From Cucumis sativus (lineage: Eukaryota; Streptophyta; Magnoliopsida; Cucurbitales; Cucurbitaceae), in assembly GCF_000004075.3 (NCBI RefSeq), contig NC_026655.2:27823489-27887488 (forward strand): a stretch of 64,000 nt of DNA, given 5' to 3'. Position 1 is the first letter of the stretch. The number at the start of each line of letters is the position of its first letter. Of the stretch, positions 1 to 13,221 are shown in pieces. The notes under the pieces were generated by a model, which did not search any database, was not told the origin of the DNA, and saw only the letters and a list, made by a program, of their open reading frames with translations. Position numbers and translations under genes: made by a program.

Positions 1-2860
1 TGCATCTTTTAAACCTTAAAATAGATTTTAAATTTTGCAGACATGAGGTGGAGATTTCCATTAATGGCAACTTTTATAATCATTATGTTTTTTGGGAAAA
101 AAATTATATGTAGCATATGTTATTTCAATTATATCGTATTTGGAGTTTAGGTGAATAATTGTATTTTTCATATTAGATAGGGGTATTTGAGAAATTGTTT
201 CATTTATTTATTTTTCTAATTTTTATGTTTTGTTATTCTAACAATTTAAAATTATTTTTGCTATTTTGCCAAAGTAAAACTCATAATTTGTTATTGTTCT
301 CGAAACTCTATTTCACTCATTATTTAATAAAATAATATTTTTTAAAAAAAGTATTCAAAATTTATGAACTTGCAAGTTTCTTTCTTTTTTTTTTTTTTGT
401 TGGTCATCCTCAACTCTTAAAAGTGTCAAAATTTAGTCCAACGAATTACTTTGGTTCACATATATCTTAATTTTCACAAATTACTATTAGCATGAGTTCG
501 AATAATATGTGTTACCTACCTCCAAAGTTATACAAAGTAAGTTTAAGTTAGAAAAATAACAAAGCATAGTAGACATTTTAAAAAATAGATTTTTAAAAAT
601 ATAAAAAAATTGACAAACTATTTACACTCCATAGAACAAAATAACTAAAAGATAAAAGTAATTACACTTAATTTTTGTATAAAGTATAAATATATTTTTT
701 CAAATGTTCTACTTTTTACCATTTTCTTAAAAGAGTTACTGCGTAACAACCATTTTTTTTCTTTTAAAAATTAAACATATAAATATTTCTTTGAGGTGTT
801 TGCAAAAATAGTAAAAGAAAATATTATTATAATAGGGTCTATGTCACTATATTTTCTAAATTGCAAAAATAGCAAATTTAAAAGCAATTAATCCTCTAAT
901 AGTCATTTTATAGTCTTCTGATTATAATACTCTAATAGCCACTTGATATATCTAATTACTTGTCATTTTGCAATATACAAAAAATAGATACTATGGGCTG
1001 TTTTTTCTATAAAAAAAATTGTCATTTAATATAATTTCTCTATTTCTTTTACATTTATCTTTTTTATTTTGTTATCTACTCTATCAATATTTTAAATAAC
1101 CAAGCCATAAATTTTGAAAAAAAACTAATTAAATTAAAAAATTTGTTTTGTTTTCCAAACGTGGTTAAGAAAATTAAGAAAGTCCCATCATTGTTAAAAA
1201 TTGTGGAGACATAGATTGACGTTTGAAACAAAAAAATAAATAACAAAATGACTACCAAATGCAATCTTAAAATACAAAATACAAGATAATTGCAAGGACT
1301 CAAAGTATCAACACATATAACAAAATGCAAAAGAATAATTTACAAATCTAACATTAGGTTCCGCCTTTAAAATCTATCGGTAACCGACTATATCAATAAT
1401 AGTGCTTATTAGAGAGAAATTTTGTTATATTTATAATTATTTAAAAATGTTCGTTGCACATTTAATTATCATTAACTCTAAAATACAATACTACGTTAGA
1501 AAGTTTTATTAAAACGACACACGTATATATATACACCAAAAGAGACTGAGACCTAATGTTAGTTATATGGTCAAATTTGAACCATAAGAACCATATCAAA
1601 TATACTTCAACCTTCAACACATCATAGTCCACATGTTGAGATTTCAAAGGAATCTCCTTCTAGAAACGTAACTACCCCTAGTCAACTCAATTACTGAACC
1701 AAAATTAATTAAGCTTAGTGAGGGCAGCCTGGGTTAAGGATGATTCACAATTTTACATGACAAAGGAAAGGTTTGATCCCCTAAATTCTAATACTACAAA
1801 AACCTATGATATAAATTTAGATGCATTTAATTACTTTTTTTGTTATTTGTTTTATGAAAAATACAACATTAGAGGGAGAAGATTAATGACATATTTGTAA
1901 GGTTGATTTTCAAAAAGAGTACTGACATGTTTTGATTTGGTTTTGTTGAAATGTATTATATAAAGGTGGAATTGTTTGTAAATTAATTTGACCAAACTTT
2001 ATCTCAAGGTTGGATGGATATGGATTTAGAATTGAATGATTCAACCATAGAAAAGCATGGGAGTAGTTGAGCTTCATAAATATATTATTTTGTTCACTAT
2101 AATTTCAATGGTTGACCAGGACCTTGTTTTCTCATAGCCTACTTTTGTTGATTTCAACAAACATTTGCTTTCAATTACTTTCAATTAAAGAGAATCATGG
2201 ATGGGAGTGGGTTTAGAATTGAAAATACAAATGAATTTCTTCTGATGTTCTTACGTGATCTTGTTATTTACCTATCGGATTTGAATGCAAATAGTTTATT
2301 ATCCTAATGTATTTTATATTTATCATTTTTGTCCAACAAGAAATCATATTATTTAAAAGTAAACATATCTTGCTACAAAAGTTATCAATTAGCTTGCTAC
2401 CGTAAACACTATTTCAAAATCCTCAATTTGATATAGTATTTACTATTTACTATAGTTTGTACTATTTTACGTTCAACATTTTTTATTATTTGCTTCAATT
2501 GTGTAAAAGGACATTGTTGCCACCAATCCAATTGTAGAATAATAGTTGTAACTACCCAACTTTTCTAAACTAAGTTGCTTGACAAAACAAATTTTCAAAA
2601 GTAAAATATAATGTCAAGTCCTTCAATTTATTAAATAGAAGTCAAATCTAAAACAAACTAAGCAAAACCAATGTTTGCAAAACAAAAGTAGTCAAAAAAA
2701 AATCATTCAAAGAAATCAGTTGTTCGGGTCCTAAGTGAAACAATAAAAACATGTTCAAAATAAAATCATCTCAGACATGGCATAGATAACATAAGGAAGT
2801 CATGAAAGATAGTGGAAGCAATATCATATTGATCCCCATATGGTCAGTCACGAGTCCTTC
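1..2860. other. AT-rich intergenic spacer
   Basis: I see no gene here. The stretch is very AT-rich with many A and T runs. The open frames are short, hydrophobic and without recognisable domains. The only structured piece I noted is a dispersed repeat at about 820-970, listed separately. Confidence 0.6.
820..970 (+). repeat. AT-rich dispersed repeat, copy a
   Basis: This segment matches the reverse complement of 42700-42840. Shared blocks include ACTATATTTTCTAAATT and ATATATCTAATTACTTGT, in the same order and at similar spacing, with diverged sequence between them. It is probably a MITE-like or other short non-coding repeat. I could not define terminal inverted repeats or a target duplication, so the class is uncertain. 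Confidence 0.5.
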
Positions 2861-3009
2861 TTGTCATTTGTTTTTCTATTTACTTTTACCTGAAAAGTTA
2901 AAGGTAAAAAGGGTAAGTATATATAATATACCTAGTAAGGGACCCACTACTAGGCCCATTAGATGAAAATTAACTTCCTAATAGTTGTATACAGTGCCAT
3001 AACAAACGT

Positions 3010-3160
3010 ATGAACACCTTGAATAGACATATGAGTCATAAATGTTAACCCACAAGAACACACGTAATAATCACATAGAGTGAACCTGCATAAACATGTA
3101 ATAATCACACACAGTGAACCAATAGGAACACACATGCATGCATAATAGTCACATAAGGGC
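3010..3160. repeat. Degenerate minisatellite, about 34-bp unit
   Basis: The block GTAATAATCACA recurs at 3064 and 3098, each time followed by a GTGAACC block. A weaker third unit follows around 3140-3160. The unit resembles the reverse complement of the 33-bp repeats at 33146-33400. Confidence 0.55.
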
Positions 3161-3289
3161 GAGAACCATAAGGATACCGTGCACAGGGGTATACTATCCT
3201 AATAGATAAAGCCAACAATCACTGTCAATCCAAAGCATGGCTCATAACAAACTCAGTAAATAATCATCCTCATGATTTTACAGTAAACC

Positions 3290-3575
3290 ACACATAAATA
3301 TGCAATTAACTATATTCACCAGTAACCATAGGCTATGCAAATGGTTACCTTTCATAAAGTTTACCGTGACCCATTGGCTAAGTAATTGGCTACCCATATC
3401 AAGTACCACAGTAACTCATACTAAGCCAATAGTTATCGGCCAACACAATCATACAATACAACCTATAGACTATGCAAATAACTCCTCATAACAGTTATCA
3501 CAATAACCGATAGGCTATGCAAATAACTCCCCATAACAATTATCACAATAACCCATAGGCTATGCATAAATTTCA
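3290..3575. repeat. Degenerate minisatellite, 45-bp unit
   Basis: TATGCAAATA starts at 3471 and 3516, and TATGCATAAA at 3561: a strict 45-bp period. Related but more diverged units (for example GGCTATGCAAATGG at 3331) extend the array upstream at near multiples of 45 bp. The array sits inside dispersed element copy 1. Confidence 0.75.
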
Positions 3576-4599
3576 TAAATAAAATATTCATAGTAAACCG
3601 TCACAGTCTAATTCACATCATGCCCTATCAACAATCCATAATACGCATGTAAGTAGTCATCACACTTTTTACACCAATTAAGCAAGGGGATTATGTAAGC
3701 ATATGCAAATAATTATCAACATTCCACACTAACCCTAACCTAACCGAATGGCTACCCTTCACAATTAATAGCAACCTTAGACTATACAGATAATTGACCA
3801 TCATAACTATCATATGTTATTGCATATAATTTTATCACAATTATCACAGTAATCAACCCTCAATTGGAGGGAATCCAGTAGTAGAACTTTTACCTTATGT
3901 TATGTGAAATTCCTTGCAACCTAATTCCCAAATTCAACCTATACAAAAAGCAAGAAATTTAATAATGTTTCTTAAAAAATTACTAATTGAATTACCTTAG
4001 CTTATCATACTTACCCAAATGGGGGTTGAAAAATTGTACTCAACTCTTATGGAAAAATTCACCACTTAAATCTTCAAGCTTTGCCACATAAATATTCCCA
4101 AAAAAAACATGCATCCAAAATCAATTTCAATAACAAACTTAATTTAGAGTCTCAATTAACATTTAATGAGTATTAAAATAGAATAATATAAAGAGCCAAA
4201 ACACTCACGTAACTCACAAATCGTAATCAAAACTGGTGAGCGACAACGAAAAATGGCAACACACAACTGACTCGAATGAGGTTGGACAAAGCAACGTAGA
4301 TTGGCGCATTGAAAAAACAAAAGAGAAAAAGTAAGGGAGATTGAGCGGCTTGACAGGGAAGAAGATGAAGAAACAAATTAATAAGCGTTAAATTATCAAT
4401 AATAATAACAATACTTTATTATTATTACTTATTATATTTTCCTTTTCCCCTTTTCTAAAAAAACAAACACACACACATATATGTTATAAAATTATAACGC
4501 CTGAAATGATGAGAGAGACATGAATGAACCGGTATCACATCGAAATAAGGGAGATCTTGAGAACATGAAAGTAATGTTAAGAAAGTCTTAAAAAGAATT

Positions 4600-6820
4600 A
4601 AACGTCAATAATTATACCAACAAGGTGCACCTTCATTTTCAGTGGCTCGATCATAGGAATTTTAAAGTAAAGTGTGCTTAAGTTTGGGGCAATTCTATGT
4701 TAGGTGACCTCATTGAAAATTTTCTTAGATGCATTGAGTGAGGACAAAGCATACTGGAAGGATTCGGTTGGTTTGTAGGGAGAACTTTCACTCTAATAAA
4801 CCTTAAAGACAACAAGGATAATGTTGTTAGGTCGCACGAGATGCATGAAAATATTTGAGATTCGAATTCCAAATCGTGAACTTGGGGCATTACAAAAATA
4901 AAGAACAAATAAACTAAATAAAAACAATGAAATAACACAAAAGAGGAATAGAGAAAAGAGAAAGTAGAGAACAATTGAAGTGGTATGTATACAGTGATCT
5001 CTACAACCTCTATTTATAGGATTATGAGAATAATAATTACAAAATCAAATATAAATAGGGATAAAAAAATTTTATGAAAATTGATGGAAAAGTCAGTGGA
5101 TAAATTTATAACTCAGGAAGGTTATAAACATCTAAAAATATTTATCTTTAATTAAACACATATATTTATACATATTTTGGAAGGAAATTTTTAAAAATAG
5201 TAGATTTTACAAAATATTTATCACCTGTAGTAAATTATATCATTGTTGAAATAGTGATAGAATCCAAAATTTTGTTATAGCTTATAAATATTTTTGATTT
5301 ACTTTTCTATTTTTAAAAGTACCTTCAAATAATACTCAATAACGAAACTTAAATGAATTAAGATAATTAAATTATAAACTAGGGTGTTATGAAGGGCAAA
5401 ATTGCATAAAATATTTCTCTTCTTTATATTTTTATATATAATATTCATTAAGAATCAGGAGATTCCCAAATTTGAAATGTGAGATCATGTTTTATTCTTG
5501 GAACAACTACACTAAAACAAAAGATGAACACAAAATTCAATGTGGAAATCGAGACTACTACACGACCGTAGAATGAATCTTAGAAATCAATACCTCGAAA
5601 CAAAAACTGCAAAATATATACTAATAAAAGAAAAAGACTGAATTGTGAATCATGCTCTTTGTAAAACGTTTTGCAGCTTTACTTGGTGGACAAGTAGTAC
5701 AAAAATTGTCATGGCATCTCTAGAATAGAACAATTCAGGTACAATCTGTCTCGATCAGATTTGTCCCAAAAGTCAATTGGGATGCTAACATCTTTTTATT
5801 GTGCTTAGAAAATAGAATGAAACTTAATTTTGAAAAGAGAACGTTGATGAAAATGAAGAACAAAAGAACAGAGAAAGGAAACAGAGTGAAGTATTTTTCA
5901 TATCGGAACGGTGAGAGGCCTTATATAGTGACTAATGTTGTAATAACTCGACGACTCAAAAAATTTGATTGGCAACGGTTACTAAACTAGATATGTAACA
6001 GTTCAAGGGTAAAAAATAGTCAAATTAAATAAAAAATAATAAACCATTGGACTTAAATAAAAATCTTTTTCATCATTAATAAATATTAAATTAAAAATAA
6101 AAATATAATATTATTAAGGGCATTTTTAAAAATAACAAAAAAAATTAAAATATTTACAAGTTATATCAAAACTTTAAATTTTATTGATGATAGTCTTCTA
6201 TCACTACAGCATATCAACGTAGGTTTGATATGAAGATTAACATATCATCTAAATATAGGCATATAATAATGCAAAAAACTATTTTCAAACTTATAGTAGT
6301 AGATGCATTTATCATTTTCATTAACTTTGAATCCTTTAGAAATTATTAAGTTGCCAAATTTTTCGTGTTATTGTTTAGGAGCTTATTTAAGGTCACAAAG
6401 AAATTTATCTAATTTGCGTACTTTGTTTTTCTGACAATGAACTATGAAACCTTTAAGTTGTTTCATGTTCATTTAGAAATGCAGTTTTTATATCTATTTG
6501 ATGTACTGAAAGGTTGTTTAGCATAGTGATTGAAATCAATACTCGAATTGAAATGATGATTTAGTAACAGGGAGAAAGGTGTCAAAGAAGTTTAGGTTTT
6601 CTCTTTATCTAAAACCTTTAGCTACAACTCTGACTTTGTACTAGCCTATTATTCCATCGGATTTGACTTTCTTCCTTAAAACATTCCATTTGCATCCTAT
6701 TACTTTATACTCAAAAGGTACGTCTATCAAGTGTCAAGTCATAATTGACTCAAGAGACTCTAAGTTAAATTTATTATGGGAATTAGTTGTAGTTGCATGC
6801 CTTTAGAAGGTCTCTTTGGC
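4600..6820. other. Intergenic spacer between dispersed elements
   Basis: No gene is recognised. The short open frames here have no domain or splice support. A MITE-like element at 5180-5326 is listed separately. A second A/T-rich segment at about 6110-6330 resembles it weakly at one end only. Confidence 0.5.
5180..5326. repeat. MITE-like element with about 42-bp inverted ends
   Basis: The left end (GAAGG, then a run containing TTTTTAAAAATAG, then AAATATTTAT) is matched by the reverse complement of the right end (GAAGG, then TTTTAAAAATAG, then AAATATTTAT) over about 42 bp with a few differences. The unit is about 147 bp with no coding capacity, as expected for a MITE. A clear target duplication was not seen. 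Confidence 0.6.
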
Positions 6821-6822
6821 AA

Positions 6823-7172
6823 AGCTTGAGGATTTAAGTGATGAATTTTCCTATCCAAGGTTGAGTGCATTGTTCAACCTCCATTTGGGTAAGTTTATTT
6901 ACGTTAAGAAAACTAAATTAGTAATTAGTTGGCAAAGTTGTTAATCTAATTTTGGTTATGCATATGTGAAATTGTGGTTTCGTTTGCAGCAAGAAACTTA
7001 GTATAACCTAAGGGAAGAGTACTACTATTGGATCCTCGATTGAGGGTTGGATTGTTGTGTGCGATAATGGTAATACAACTATATGCAAAGTGTTTGATAT
7101 ATTTGTGTTGGTGAATTACCGATATAGCCTAAGGCTACTATTAAATTGGGAGGGATAACCATTAGATTAAGT
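6823..7172 (+). mobile_element. Dispersed non-coding element, copy 2 (plus)
   Basis: Homologous over about 350 bp to the reverse complement of 3715-4082. Shared blocks in order are an AGCTTGAGGATTTAAGTG-like start, CCATTTGGGTAAGT, AAATTAGTAATT, a CTACTATTGGAT-like block, CGATTGAGGGTTGG, and a TAGCCTAAGGCTACTATTAA-like end. Both copies keep a GTAAG that looks like a splice donor, so the source may have been transcribed and spliced. Neither copy carries an open frame. Confidence 0.65.
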
Positions 7173-7179
7173 TAAATTG

Positions 7180-8430
7180 GGAAGGGTATCCAAATCCCAC
7201 TTCTCTCTCCTAATTAATTCTATCATCTTTTCATCCAATAATAATTATATTCCAAACACATACTTAACATTTTTCACTATTAATTATATAACCAAAACTA
7301 TATAATTAATAATATTCTCACCCAAATTCGAGAATATTTAATTAAATATACTTCCCATATATATATATACTTGATCAAACTAACACATTACACTAAATAA
7401 ATTCCGTAACTTCTTATGTCAATTAAACTAACACACGTAATAATCTAATCATAAATTACTTAAGAAAAGGTTGTTACGTTAATTTTTTAAACAAATTCAC
7501 AACTAAATTTATTTTATAAGTTTAATTTAAATATAAGTTTTATTTTATAATGTATAGTCATATATTCTATTATTTTTCTAAATGAGTTTGAACATTTTAA
7601 ATTCTCAATACCCTTTTTACGAGCTAAGAAAAGAAGGTTATTTTATTTTATAATGTATAGTCATATATTCTTTTCACTCTAACATTTTAAAGTCTAATAA
7701 GGTTATTTTGCCACGAATCCAATTTTGAGTACAAATAAAAGCTATCACTGTTTAAGGTGAATCTAACATTTTCAATTTTCCACCCAATAAATCACTACTT
7801 AGTATTGATTCACTTAAGCAATCAATTAATATCATTAATTTCAATCGAACCTAAATAGAATATTAAGTACAATTATCTTATAGTGCCAAAAGGGAATAAG
7901 AATCCACGATTGTAAGTGCTTACTACTATACTATCATCTATGGATATAGCTTGTGTGGTTGCTTTAGCATCTATTTTAAAATCAAGTCGATTTAGTATCT
8001 TTAATTTTTATATACACTTATGTTGTTGTAGATTTGGAGACATGGATATTGAGATTGAGAACAAGTGAATCAAATACTAATTTTGAGAAGAAAAAAAGTA
8101 GGAGAAATTATCTTTTTACTTATGGAGGTTGGTAGAAAGGTGTGTTTGGTCATTTTAGTCACCAATATTTTTAGGTTTATAAAGGGTTGGGTCTCCCATA
8201 TGATTTATTATTATTATTTTAAATAATTATTAATTGATAATGAATCAAATTATCTCCTCAAGTAGGATTGGATGTCCTAAAGATAGAAAAAGGTGTTAGA
8301 AGAAAGTGATGAGTTTGAAGCACTAGAAATGGAGCATATATCTTTCGTTTTCAATCATCCAATTTGAAGCATATTTGAATTTTGATTTATGACTAAGCTC
8401 TAACATTTGTGAGACCTTGATTTGTTTACT
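7180..8430. other. AT-rich spacer, no gene seen
   Basis: No open frame or domain is recognisable. One imperfect direct repeat (7542 and 7645) is listed separately. The content could be old LTR sequence, but I could not fix any boundaries. Confidence 0.45.
7542..7671. repeat. Direct repeat, offset about 103 bp
   Basis: A 27-bp block beginning ATTTTATAATG starts at 7542 and again at 7645. A second shared block, AACATTTTAAA, follows each copy (7591 and 7681). The spacing differs by 13 bp, so this is an old tandem duplication of about 100 bp with a later indel. Confidence 0.6.
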
Positions 8431-8454
8431 AGTTTGACAATCACTACATACTAG

Positions 8455-8508
8455 TCCATTACTAGTGTGACAGGATGGGAATCCATTACTAGTATGAAAG
8501 GATGGGAG
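8455..8508. repeat. Two tandem 27-bp units
   Basis: TCCATTACTAGTGTGACAGG starts unit 1 (8455-8481) and TCCATTACTAGTATGAAAGG starts unit 2 (8482-8508). The units are directly adjacent and differ at only a few positions. They lie just past the broken gag region. Confidence 0.8.
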
Positions 8509-8519
8509 ACCAACGTAAT

Positions 8520-9621
8520 CGATTTTAATACCTAATGTTTAGTCTTCTTTTTTTTTTTTTTTCTCGTTGCTACTTCTCTCAGTGTGACGTACTTATTGGC
8601 AACGTTGTGTTACCTTTGTTCTCATTACTACTCATTCTTGTCCTAGGTTTAGATTTAAAAGCGTTGGAATAATAGGAACTACCTCGTGCGTAGCCTCTGA
8701 GATTGGCTTCATTACGAATGATTTTTCGGTTCTCCAGGAGTTGTGCTAACCCTATCATTTGGGCTAAACCAACCGACCGACCGAATTAAACTTCGCCTTT
8801 ATCAATGGTAACAACCGATTCATGAAAGTTTCTTCAACCACTTGATCTTGCAAGTCCAATAATGGCCCCATCAGTTTGTCAAACAAATTCCAATATTCTT
8901 CCACCTTGGTTTCTTACCTGATTCTCAGAAATTGACTGCATATAGAGCCTTCTCTCGCCGATCGGAATCGTAATAGCAACCTCTCTTTTAAGTTCAACCA
9001 TCCCATGAATTTTTCGTGCTTTTCTTGGACCCTGAACCAATTCAACGTCAGTCCATAAACTGATCGTCACAACCGTCATCTTTTCAAAGTCCGTTAGCTT
9101 ATGAATCTGGAAGTATCTATTGGCATGGAACAACTAAGAGTCTGGGTTTTGTCGTAAAACATCGACATTTCTACTTTCTTGAATTTACTCTGATCATTGC
9201 TTTTATCATTATTCTCTTTTTCATTTGATTTCGGCTCCTCATTTAACTCGAGCATTTTTGTCTTCATTTTGCTTGATGACCTTTCTGATTCTGGTGTTGA
9301 TGAAGATGGATCCTTCATCATACTTTCAGTATATTTCAGAATTTTTTGTTACTGCTGTGTATTCAATTCGTTCTCGAAGTCGATCTTCTCCATGTGCTTC
9401 GTTACCTTGGCTTCGAGTTCCAAAAGTCGTTGTAGATCCTCTTTCTGCTGTGTATTCAATTCGTTCTCGAAGTCGATCTTCTCCATGTGCTTCGTTACCT
9501 TGGCTTCGAGTTCCAAAAGTCGTTGTAGATCCTCTTTCATGTTCGCGATTTCTTGTTCCATGATTTCGAACCTTTCCTCCACTTGTTTCATCATCTTTCG
9601 TTGTTTGCCCAGGATGATCAA
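8520..9621 (-). pseudogene. Ty3/gypsy-type gag fragment, broken
   Basis: The minus strand encodes a decayed retrotransposon Gag. It starts near 9621 with a charged coiled-coil segment (heptads of L, E and K, internally duplicated). A region with RYFQIHKLTDFEKMTV near 9110 is typical of plant Ty3/gypsy gag. Further on come pieces such as EYWNLFDKLMGPL and VVEETFMNRLLP (about 8880-8800), then a lysine-rich remnant. Frameshifts and stops split it into at least three frames. No protease, reverse transcriptase or integrase follows, so the element is cut off on the left. A primer-binding site and an LTR lie directly upstream at 9622-9949. Confidence 0.75.
9352..9537 (-). repeat. In-frame 93-bp tandem duplication in gag
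   Basis: Two adjacent, nearly identical 93-bp copies (9352-9444 and 9445-9537). Because 93 bp is 31 codons, the coiled-coil peptide beginning KEDLQRLLELEAKV is repeated without shifting the frame. Confidence 0.9.
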
Positions 9622-9633
9622 GCTCTGATACCA
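9622..9633 (-). other. tRNA-iMet primer-binding site
   Basis: The minus strand reads TGGTATCAGAGC, the usual primer-binding site complementary to initiator methionine tRNA in plant LTR retrotransposons. It lies 3 bp inside the LTR end at 9637 and directly upstream of the gag frame, which fixes the element's orientation as minus. Confidence 0.85.
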
Positions 9634-9636
9634 ATA

Positions 9637-9949
9637 TGATGGAACCTAAACTTGAATTGAAAGGTAAACTTTATTGATAGTAATCAGTTACACTCCCACA
9701 ATCAATGGAATATACTTCTCGAATTGAGAATGCTTCAATTCGAAAGTTCTTCTCTTCGGTTACCTTATCTCTCAAAGGTGCACAAAAGTCTAACTCTTTT
9801 CTTCACTAAAAACTTCTCTACCATTCCTCCTATCTAACATTTATTTATTTATACTAACAATATTAACCGTATCCCTTAACCACATGACTAACATATTAAT
9901 TTTTCTTCTTCCTTCTACTATATTGGCGTACGATACGGGGTCTATCACA
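9637..9949 (-). mobile_element. LTR of truncated Ty3-type retrotransposon
   Basis: On the plus strand the segment begins TGATGGAACC and ends TCTATCACA, giving TG...CA ends over 313 bp. The primer-binding site lies just beyond its left end, so this is the 5' LTR of a minus-strand element. The partner LTR and the pol genes are not in the window, so no target duplication can be tested. Confidence 0.75.
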
Positions 9950-10267
9950 AACATTATAGACAATCATATCACTTACAAATCACATAAAACATAAGTTGCA
10001 CGCTTGTGTTGCTACTATTCTAATTCATTTAGATTATAACAAGGTCTTTCAATGAATACGAAGACGGTGAAAAACAAACTTTCTTTCTGGCCTAACCAGA
10101 CATAAACTTAACAAAGTACTAAAATACCACAAAGATGTCACAAATGTGTGTCACAATTCCCAAGATCAATTTCAAACCTAGATAAACCGCAATGAGCACC
10201 ATTCAACCAATTTCAAAGATGATCAAACACATTTTCATGTCAATTTAACTAATAAAATAGAATTTTC

Positions 10268-10372
10268 ACAAATGGTTGGCAATGAGCACGAATGTGAATA
10301 GGGCCATGAGTACGCTTACTTCACGTACTTCATCTTTAGGCAAACCAAACATCCAGAGATGCAAATTTCTTC
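10268..10372 (-). pseudogene. RPL13A exon-1 fragment (pseudogene)
   Basis: About 105 bp aligns with the 3' part of RPL13A coding exon 1 (12131-12272) in the same orientation. Both carry CACRAATGGT, then GCACGRANGTGAAT, GGGCCATGAG, TACTTCAT, and CAGAGATGCA-like blocks, with an internal deletion of about 20 bp or more in the copy. Frame and conserved residues are lost. It sits only about 0.6 kb beyond the 3' end of the true gene. No adjoining exon is present, so I cannot say whether it came from a processed transcript or a local duplication. Confidence 0.75.
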
Positions 10373-10964
10373 AAATCATCTCTGGATTGGGAGGTTGGGA
10401 GAGTGGGAGAGAGGCAAACCAAACTCTCAGTCTCAAGCTAGGTTGGGAGAGAAGGCTAAATTTATATGGCGATCTTGATCAACTGAGTTTTAATAGACTT
10501 TTCAAGGCCCATTGTTTCATCTTGGTGCTAAATGAAAATTTAGCTCGTGTCACAAAGTTGCCAAAGATCGTTTTTCATATATTCTCAAAAGCGACCACCA
10601 ATTTTGCCATAAAACGACTCCCCACCAATTTAGCACTTGGGTCTACATTCATTTTCTTTTCTTGCTTTCTATGCTTTCCTCAAATCCCATTCCTTACATA
10701 CTCAATTTCAATTAAGCTGCATATTATAAAAAGAAATATGAATAACAAAAGAGTAATCAAAACATTTTTGCTTGGCATCGTGAATCTACTGGATATGCAT
10801 AACAAAAAAGTATCAAAAACTTAGACTAAGCTGAAGAATTCTAGAAGCATACAGAGATGTATCATGGTCTACTAAAAAAAGATAAATGTTGTCAAAATTG
10901 AAAAATAAAATTCAACTGCAACTCAATTCTCCAGTATCCCTGTTTCTGATATCAAAATCACAAT

Positions 10965-12402
<1,438 letters not shown>

Positions 12403-13116
12403 CTTCTTGTTTCTGTTTTTGGACAAAAATAAACGTACTAAGGAAAACACAACAGAACCAAGAACATTTCTTGGGTATAACAAAATCGTTTCTCCAACCA
12501 TCAGTGTAAAGCAATAGAATTCTTTCACATACACGATACAGAAAGCTTGATATTTATTTCCAAAAACTGCCAGCGATCTCTAAATACCAGTTTTAACTCC
12601 TACAGAAGCACAAACTTGCCAAACCCCATACCATCGGCAAAAGTTATCATCAAACCTTAGTGTATTGTTTGATCTAATCTAATTTCACTTTGTAAATAGC
12701 AAAGGTGATGCATGAATCTTTTCTCAACCCTCTGAATCTCCCACCAAAAATCTGCATAAATCTCCCCTTGAAGGCCGAATCGTGAAACGCAAAGTCTACC
12801 AAATTATTTGTTAACTCTATCCAATACAAAATGGAGCTAAGAATAAATTCCACCGAAATTAAACTATTTTGAAATGATCCCGAAACAAAACAATGACAAA
12901 TATTCAACAATGCAGCATCTATGGAGAACAATTACAAGCATGAAACGCAGTTAGAGTTGTGGACAACAGTAACAAACATGAATGAAAGTCTGAGATCGTT
13001 AAACCTTTATTTCCAAAGTAAAATTTAGAATGTATAAGGCTAACTTGTTCTCGAGTGGAAAAAGTGGGCGTTCAATTGAATGTATAAAGCTGAAAAGAAG
13101 GTTGTAAGAGAGATAC

Positions 13117-13221
13117 CAGGACGCCGCTGCCGCTGCCACTATCGTCGAGCAAAAGCCTCGAGCGGCTATCGTCGTCTTCTTCTCTGTAAGGGAAATCGTT
13201 GGAGCTGCTAGGGTTTTTCAT
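13117..13221 (-). other. Probable non-coding leader exon of RPL13A
   Basis: On the minus strand this GC-rich stretch ends in a good donor (CCTG then GTATCT at 13116), which pairs with an acceptor at about 12413 just upstream of the RPL13A ATG. It also holds an ATG at 13221 opening a frame that begins MKNPSSSNDFPY and continues with acidic and Gly-Ser residues. A TATA-like motif overlaps that ATG, so transcription probably starts downstream of it and the frame is likely not translated. Confidence 0.55.

Larger units (their letters stand above)
2870..4560 (-). mobile_element. Dispersed non-coding element, copy 1 (minus)
   Basis: Read on the minus strand this block runs from a leader-like segment (about 4320-4200), through a segment with GT-rich and AG-rich intron-like borders, into two minisatellites (45-bp unit, then 34-bp unit), and ends near 2870. 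The part at 3715-4082 is clearly homologous, in inverted orientation, to 6823-7172. No protein-coding frame survives. It looks like a non-autonomous retroelement or the non-coding end of a larger one. The outer limits are estimates. Confidence 0.5.

Noticed and set aside
3725..3745. Telomere-like repeat (CCCTAACC)
   Set aside because: Only one and a half units; the same holds near 20180. Too short for an interstitial telomeric array.
10276..10824. Plus-strand 182-codon open frame
   Set aside because: It overlaps the RPL13A exon fragment on the other strand, has no domain, and its composition is that of random AT-rich translation.
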